This document shows, one piece after another, positions 6,598-8,915 of a DNA stretch of 8,915 nt (the first letter of the stretch is position 1; each line of letters begins with the position of its first letter). The position numbers and the translations under genes are program-made. This DNA is from CAYUYH01 sp964449175 (lineage in GTDB: Bacteria > Planctomycetota > Phycisphaerae > SM23-33), in the NCBI GenBank assembly GCA_964449175.1, contig CAYUYH010000110.1, forward strand, positions 1 to 8,915. The letters are read 5' to 3'. The notes beneath the pieces are model-generated. The model was not told the origin of the DNA. It worked only from the letters and a program-made list of their open reading frames with translations, and made no database searches.

Positions 6598-6625
6598 AGT
6601 ATAACCGCGGCTGCGTAGAAGTCAA
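6598..6625 (-). promoter_or_regulatory. Strong-looking sigma-70 promoter for the PEP-CTERM gene
   Basis: On the minus strand TTGACT (6620-6625; five of six bases), a 16-nt spacer and TATACT (6598-6603; five of six). It is the best promoter match I found in the window and lies in a locally AT-richer patch. Predicted start of transcription is near 6591. Confidence 0.5.
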
Positions 6626-6632
6626 CATGCAC

Positions 6633-6644
6633 TCTGGGCCCAGA
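6633..6644. promoter_or_regulatory. 12-bp perfect palindrome upstream of the promoter (possible operator)
   Basis: TCTGGGCCCAGA is a perfect palindrome with its centre 13-14 bp upstream of the -35 box (6620-6625) of the PEP-CTERM promoter, and it lies between the two divergent transcription units. A homodimeric regulator could bind here; GC-rich palindromes also arise by chance. Confidence 0.3.
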
Positions 6645-6658
6645 ATACGGATATAGGG

Positions 6659-6683
6659 CCGGAAAACGTGGCCGTTTTGCCGG
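6659..6683. repeat. Inverted repeat between the divergent genes
   Basis: CCGG-AAAACG (6659-6668) pairs with CGTTTT-CCGG (6673-6683, with one bulged G at 6679) around the loop TGGC. That makes 10 bp plus a bulge, about 120 bp before aroA. It may be an operator or RNA hairpin; it lacks the T-run of a terminator. Confidence 0.35.
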
Positions 6684-6751
6684 AATCAGGGGCCGACGCC
6701 GCCATGTCGCCCGCGGAAGGCCGTCGCAGGCCCCCAGGACGCCTGTTTTGC

Positions 6752-6780
6752 TTGCATCAGGCCCCGTGCGCCCCTACGAT
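6752..6780 (+). promoter_or_regulatory. Candidate promoter of aroA
   Basis: TTGCAT (6752-6757), a 17-nt spacer and TACGAT (6775-6780) lie just before aroA. The boxes match three and four of six consensus bases. Transcription would start near 6787, about 20 nt before the ATG, with the AGGAG ribosome site in the leader. A weak match, but position and spacing fit. Confidence 0.35.
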
Positions 6781-6805
6781 AGCCCCCCGCAAAAAGGAGC
6801 GGGAG

Positions 6806-8089
6806 ATGAACCTCCTGGTCGGCCCATCGCCAAACATCCGAGGCGCTGTAAAGGCGCCGCCGAACAAATCCCACTCCTTCCGCGCGCTGATCATGGCCGC
6901 CCTGGCCGAGGGCGCCAGCCGCATAGCCTCGCCGATGGCCTCCAATGACTGGATGCGCGGCGTCGAGGCGCTGGAGATGTTCGGCGCCAAGATCGAGCCC
7001 AAAGCCGGGCGGGTCTGGGAGGTTATCGGCACCGGCGGGAAGCTGACAACGCCCGATGACGTCGTGGATTGCGGGAACAGCGGGATCATTCTGCGGTTCT
7101 TCATGGCCCTGGCGGCCTGCTGCGAGGGCTACACCGTCCTCAGCGGCGACTACTCGCTGAGGCACATCCGCCTCTGCCAGCCCCTGGCCGATGCCCTGGG
7201 CTCTCTGGGCGCCTGGGCGGTCTGCACCAAGGGCGACGGGCACGCCCCGGTGGTCGTCCGCGGCAGGCTGGGCGGCGGCCGAGCGGAGATCGACGGCATG
7301 GACAGCCAGCCGGTCTCCGCGCTGCTGATCGCCTCGGCCCTGGCCGCCGCGCCGACCGAGCTGGTCGTCCGCCGACCGGGCGAGAAGCCCTGGGTGGAAC
7401 TGACGCTGGACTGGTTGCGGCGGTGCGGCGTGGACCACAGCAACCACGACTACGAGCTTTATCGCATACGCGGCAACAGCCGGTGGAGCGGATTCGATTG
7501 CAGGATTCCGCTCGACTGGTCGGCGGCGCTGTATCCGATAGTCGCAGCCGTCGTGACGGCTGACAGTGAGATACACCTGCCGGGCATGGACCCCGCCGAC
7601 GTCCAGGGCGACAAGGCCGTCGTCGACGTGCTGCGGGAGATGGGCGCGGACATCGAGGTGACGGCCGACGGCGTGACCGCCCGCTCCAGCAAGCTGACCG
7701 GCAGGGAGATCGACTGCAACGATTTCGTCGACCAGCTTGTGCTCCTGGCCGTCGTCGGCGCCTGCGCCGAGGGCGAGACAGCCCTGGTCAACGCCGAGGT
7801 CTGCCGCCACAAGGAGTGCGACCGCATCGCCGAGATGTGCAAGGCCCTGAAGGCAATGGGCGCGGACATCGAGGAGCGCCCGGACGGCCTGACCGTGCGC
7901 CGAAGCCGGCTGCGCGGTGCCAAGCTCGACGGCCGAGGCGACCATCGCATGGTCATGACGCTGGCGACCGCCGGCCTGGTAGCCAGCGGGCAGACGCTGA
8001 TATCGGACGCAGAGTCCTTGAAGAAGACTTTCCCGAACTTCGTTGAACAGATGCAGTCCATAGGGTGTGATATCCAGACACAGCAGTAG
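6806..8089 (+). CDS. aroA: 3-phosphoshikimate 1-carboxyvinyltransferase (EPSP synthase), divergent
   Basis: A cytoplasmic 427-residue enzyme that joins shikimate-3-phosphate and phosphoenolpyruvate to form EPSP, step six of the shikimate pathway; E. coli AroA is the same length. Conserved parts: NKSHSFRALIMAALAEGAS (20-38; Lys21, Ser22, Arg26), CGNSGIILRFF (89-99), DSQPVSALL (166-174), PWVELTL (195-201), DWSAALYPI (237-245), Asp309 (equivalent to E. coli Asp313), RHKECDRIAEM (334-344; Lys336, Glu337, Arg340), GDHRMVM (378-384) and KKTFPNF (406-412). Unusual residues: Ile94 and Phe98 replace Thr97 and Pro101 of E. coli, Asp166 replaces Ser169, Trp196 replaces Tyr200, and the usual SLxKRP/RMKERP motif reads SLRHIRL (117-123). 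The ATG at 6806 is chosen for its AGGAG 6 nt upstream and the family N-terminus; an in-frame ATG at 6704 lacks both. It is followed after 73 nt by aroC. The identity is firm; altered inhibitor binding is inferred. Confidence 0.93.
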   Translation: MNLLVGPSPNIRGAVKAPPNKSHSFRALIMAALAEGASRIASPMASNDWMRGVEALEMFGAKIEPKAGRVWEVIGTGGKLTTPDDVVDCGNSGIILRFFMALAACCEGYTVLSGDYSLRHIRLCQPLADALGSLGAWAVCTKGDGHAPVVVRGRLGGGRAEIDGMDSQPVSALLIASALAAAPTELVVRRPGEKPWVELTLDWLRRCGVDHSNHDYELYRIRGNSRWSGFDCRIPLDWSAALYPIVAAVVTADSEIHLPGMDPADVQGDKAVVDVLREMGADIEVTADGVTARSSKLTGREIDCNDFVDQLVLLAVVGACAEGETALVNAEVCRHKECDRIAEMCKALKAMGADIEERPDGLTVRRSRLRGAKLDGRGDHRMVMTLATAGLVASGQTLISDAESLKKTFPNFVEQMQSIGCDIQTQQ

Positions 8090-8149
8090 CGGCTTAGCGT
8101 CCGCGCCACAGCCCACGGAGTCGCAGCGTCGCCGGGGCGGCAGAATCAC

Positions 8150-8155
8150 AAGGAG
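8150..8155 (+). promoter_or_regulatory. Shine-Dalgarno of aroC, fixing a GTG start
   Basis: AAGGAG 7 nt before the GTG at 8163. The translation from there (MLGNTFGRVFQVTT) matches the chorismate synthase N-terminus residue for residue in length, so the GTG is the start. Confidence 0.8.
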
Positions 8156-8162
8156 TTGAGAA

Positions 8163-8915
8163 GTGTTAGGCAACACGTTCGGACGAGTATTCCAGGTTAC
8201 CACCTGTGGTGAATCTTACGGCTGGCACGCGACTGAGAAAGACGCCGGCTACGGCGGGGCGCTGTTCGCCGTGGTCAACGGCGTGCCGTCGGGCATTCGC
8301 CTGGACGTGAAGATGATCCAGTACGAGCTGGACAAGCGCCGCCCGGGCCAGAGCAAGCTCGACAGCCCGCGGAAGGAGACCGACCGCGTGGAGGTGGTCT
8401 GCGGGCTGTTCGAGGGCGTCACCACCGGCGCGCCGGTCGGCCTGCTGATTCGCAACGTCGACACGCAGGACATCCACATCGACCAGTACCGCCAGGTGAA
8501 GGACGTCATCCGCCCCGGCCATGCCGAGGTCAACTTCTTCTACAAGTATGGCGAGCACGGCGACTGGTGCGGCGCGGGCCGGGCATCCGGCAGAGAGACG
8601 GTAGGCCGGGTCGCCGGCGGGGCGGTGGCCAAGCAACTGCTCGCCCGCGACGGCATCGAGATCCTCTCGCACGTGGTGGAGTCCAACGGCATCAAGGGCC
8701 GAAGCGTCACCGCCGGGACGATGACCTTCGAGGAGCTCAAGGCCAACTATCGCAAGAACGACCTGAACTGCTGCGATCTGGAAGCCGCCGAGAAGATGAT
8801 CGCCGACCTGTTGAAGGTCCGCGAGGCGGGCGACACCGCCGGCGGGGCGATCGAGCTGATAGCCCGCGGCGTGCCGGCGGGGCTGGGCGAGCCGGTGTTC
8901 GACAAACTCAAGGCC
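8163..8915 (+). CDS. aroC: Chorismate synthase, divergent active site, C-terminus off the right edge
   Basis: It converts EPSP to chorismate using reduced FMN, the last shikimate step, and acts directly on the product of the preceding gene. 251 codons are in the window; the family is usually about 350-400 residues. Conserved parts: MLGNTFGRVFQVTT (1-14), NGVPSGIRL (39-47), LDKRRPGQSK (56-65), GLFEGVTTGAPVGLLIRN (81-98), KDVIRPGHAE (113-122, with the second catalytic His120), GRASGRETVGRVAGGAVA (139-156) and GDTAGGAIELIARGVPAG (223-240). Three departures stand out. The GESHG motif reads GESYG, with Tyr19 at the catalytic His position. It is followed by about 11 extra residues (WHATEKDAGYG, 21-31). 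The RGGGR loop reads CGAGR (136-140). Otherwise the frame is intact and codon use resembles aroA, so this is not a decayed gene in the visible part. It probably shares a transcript with aroA. Confidence 0.92.
   Translation, partial: MLGNTFGRVFQVTTCGESYGWHATEKDAGYGGALFAVVNGVPSGIRLDVKMIQYELDKRRPGQSKLDSPRKETDRVEVVCGLFEGVTTGAPVGLLIRNVDTQDIHIDQYRQVKDVIRPGHAEVNFFYKYGEHGDWCGAGRASGRETVGRVAGGAVAKQLLARDGIEILSHVVESNGIKGRSVTAGTMTFEELKANYRKNDLNCCDLEAAEKMIADLLKVREAGDTAGGAIELIARGVPAGLGEPVFDKLKA

Noticed and set aside
6447..6632. A 61-codon minus-strand frame at the promoter of the PEP-CTERM gene
   Set aside because: Its start codon lies upstream of the predicted transcription start, it has no ribosome site, and its product shows no recognisable pattern.
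8090..8162. A terminator between aroA and aroC
   Set aside because: The 73-nt gap holds no convincing stem followed by a T-run; it mainly supplies the aroC ribosome site.
6686..8203. A 505-codon open frame on the minus strand, antisense to aroA
   Set aside because: It mirrors aroA almost exactly, has low-complexity Ala/Gly/Arg/Asp/His content without family motifs, and arises from the GC-rich third positions of aroA.
1..8915. CRISPR array, insertion sequence, tRNA or rRNA
   Set aside because: I saw no regularly spaced direct repeats, transposase motifs, terminal repeats or tRNA-like folds on either strand; the only tandem DNA repeat is the dockerin-coding pair.

Overview
The window looks like chromosomal DNA of a GC-rich planctomycete, most likely of the Phycisphaerae type. 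Three things point there: a bacterial V-type (A/V) ATPase operon of the E - DUF2764 - A layout, a large exported protein that ends in paired dockerin-like calcium repeats plus a PEP-CTERM sorting tail, and divergent aroA/aroC genes. The lineage is inferred from gene content and protein style, not from a marker gene.

Layout. Positions 1-3883 are read from the minus strand. From right to left they hold a membrane-anchored PIN/TRAM protein (2816-3883), a cytidylate-kinase-like P-loop protein (2037-2720), then the start of a V-type ATPase operon: subunit E (1258-1893), a DUF2764 protein (573-1250) and the first 180 residues of catalytic subunit A (1-541, running off the left edge). Next comes a minus-strand gene for a 674-residue secreted repeat protein (4128-6152), with a hairpin terminator candidate after it and a long, probably transcribed leader before it. 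On the plus strand, diverging from it, lie aroA (6806-8089, EPSP synthase) and aroC (8163 to the right edge, chorismate synthase), which catalyse the last two steps of the shikimate pathway.

How the genes work together. E, DUF2764 and A are packed with gaps of 7 and 31 nt and form the start of one rotary ATPase operon. DUF2764 sits where a subunit C/d would be expected. aroA and aroC are separated by 73 nt with no convincing terminator and are probably co-transcribed. The exported repeat protein has its own promoter candidate and is probably a surface or matrix protein.

Most notable points. (1) AroA carries Ile and Phe at the two positions equivalent to E. coli Thr97 and Pro101, the sites changed in glyphosate-insensitive TIPS enzymes. 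(2) The neighbouring AroC has Tyr in place of the almost invariant catalytic His of the GESHG motif, followed by an 11-residue insertion, and an altered RGGGR loop. (3) DUF2764 shows pattern resemblance to V-ATPase subunit C. (4) Several inverted repeats lie at regulatory positions. I see no CRISPR array, transposon, tRNA or rRNA, and no sign of a defence or mobile system.
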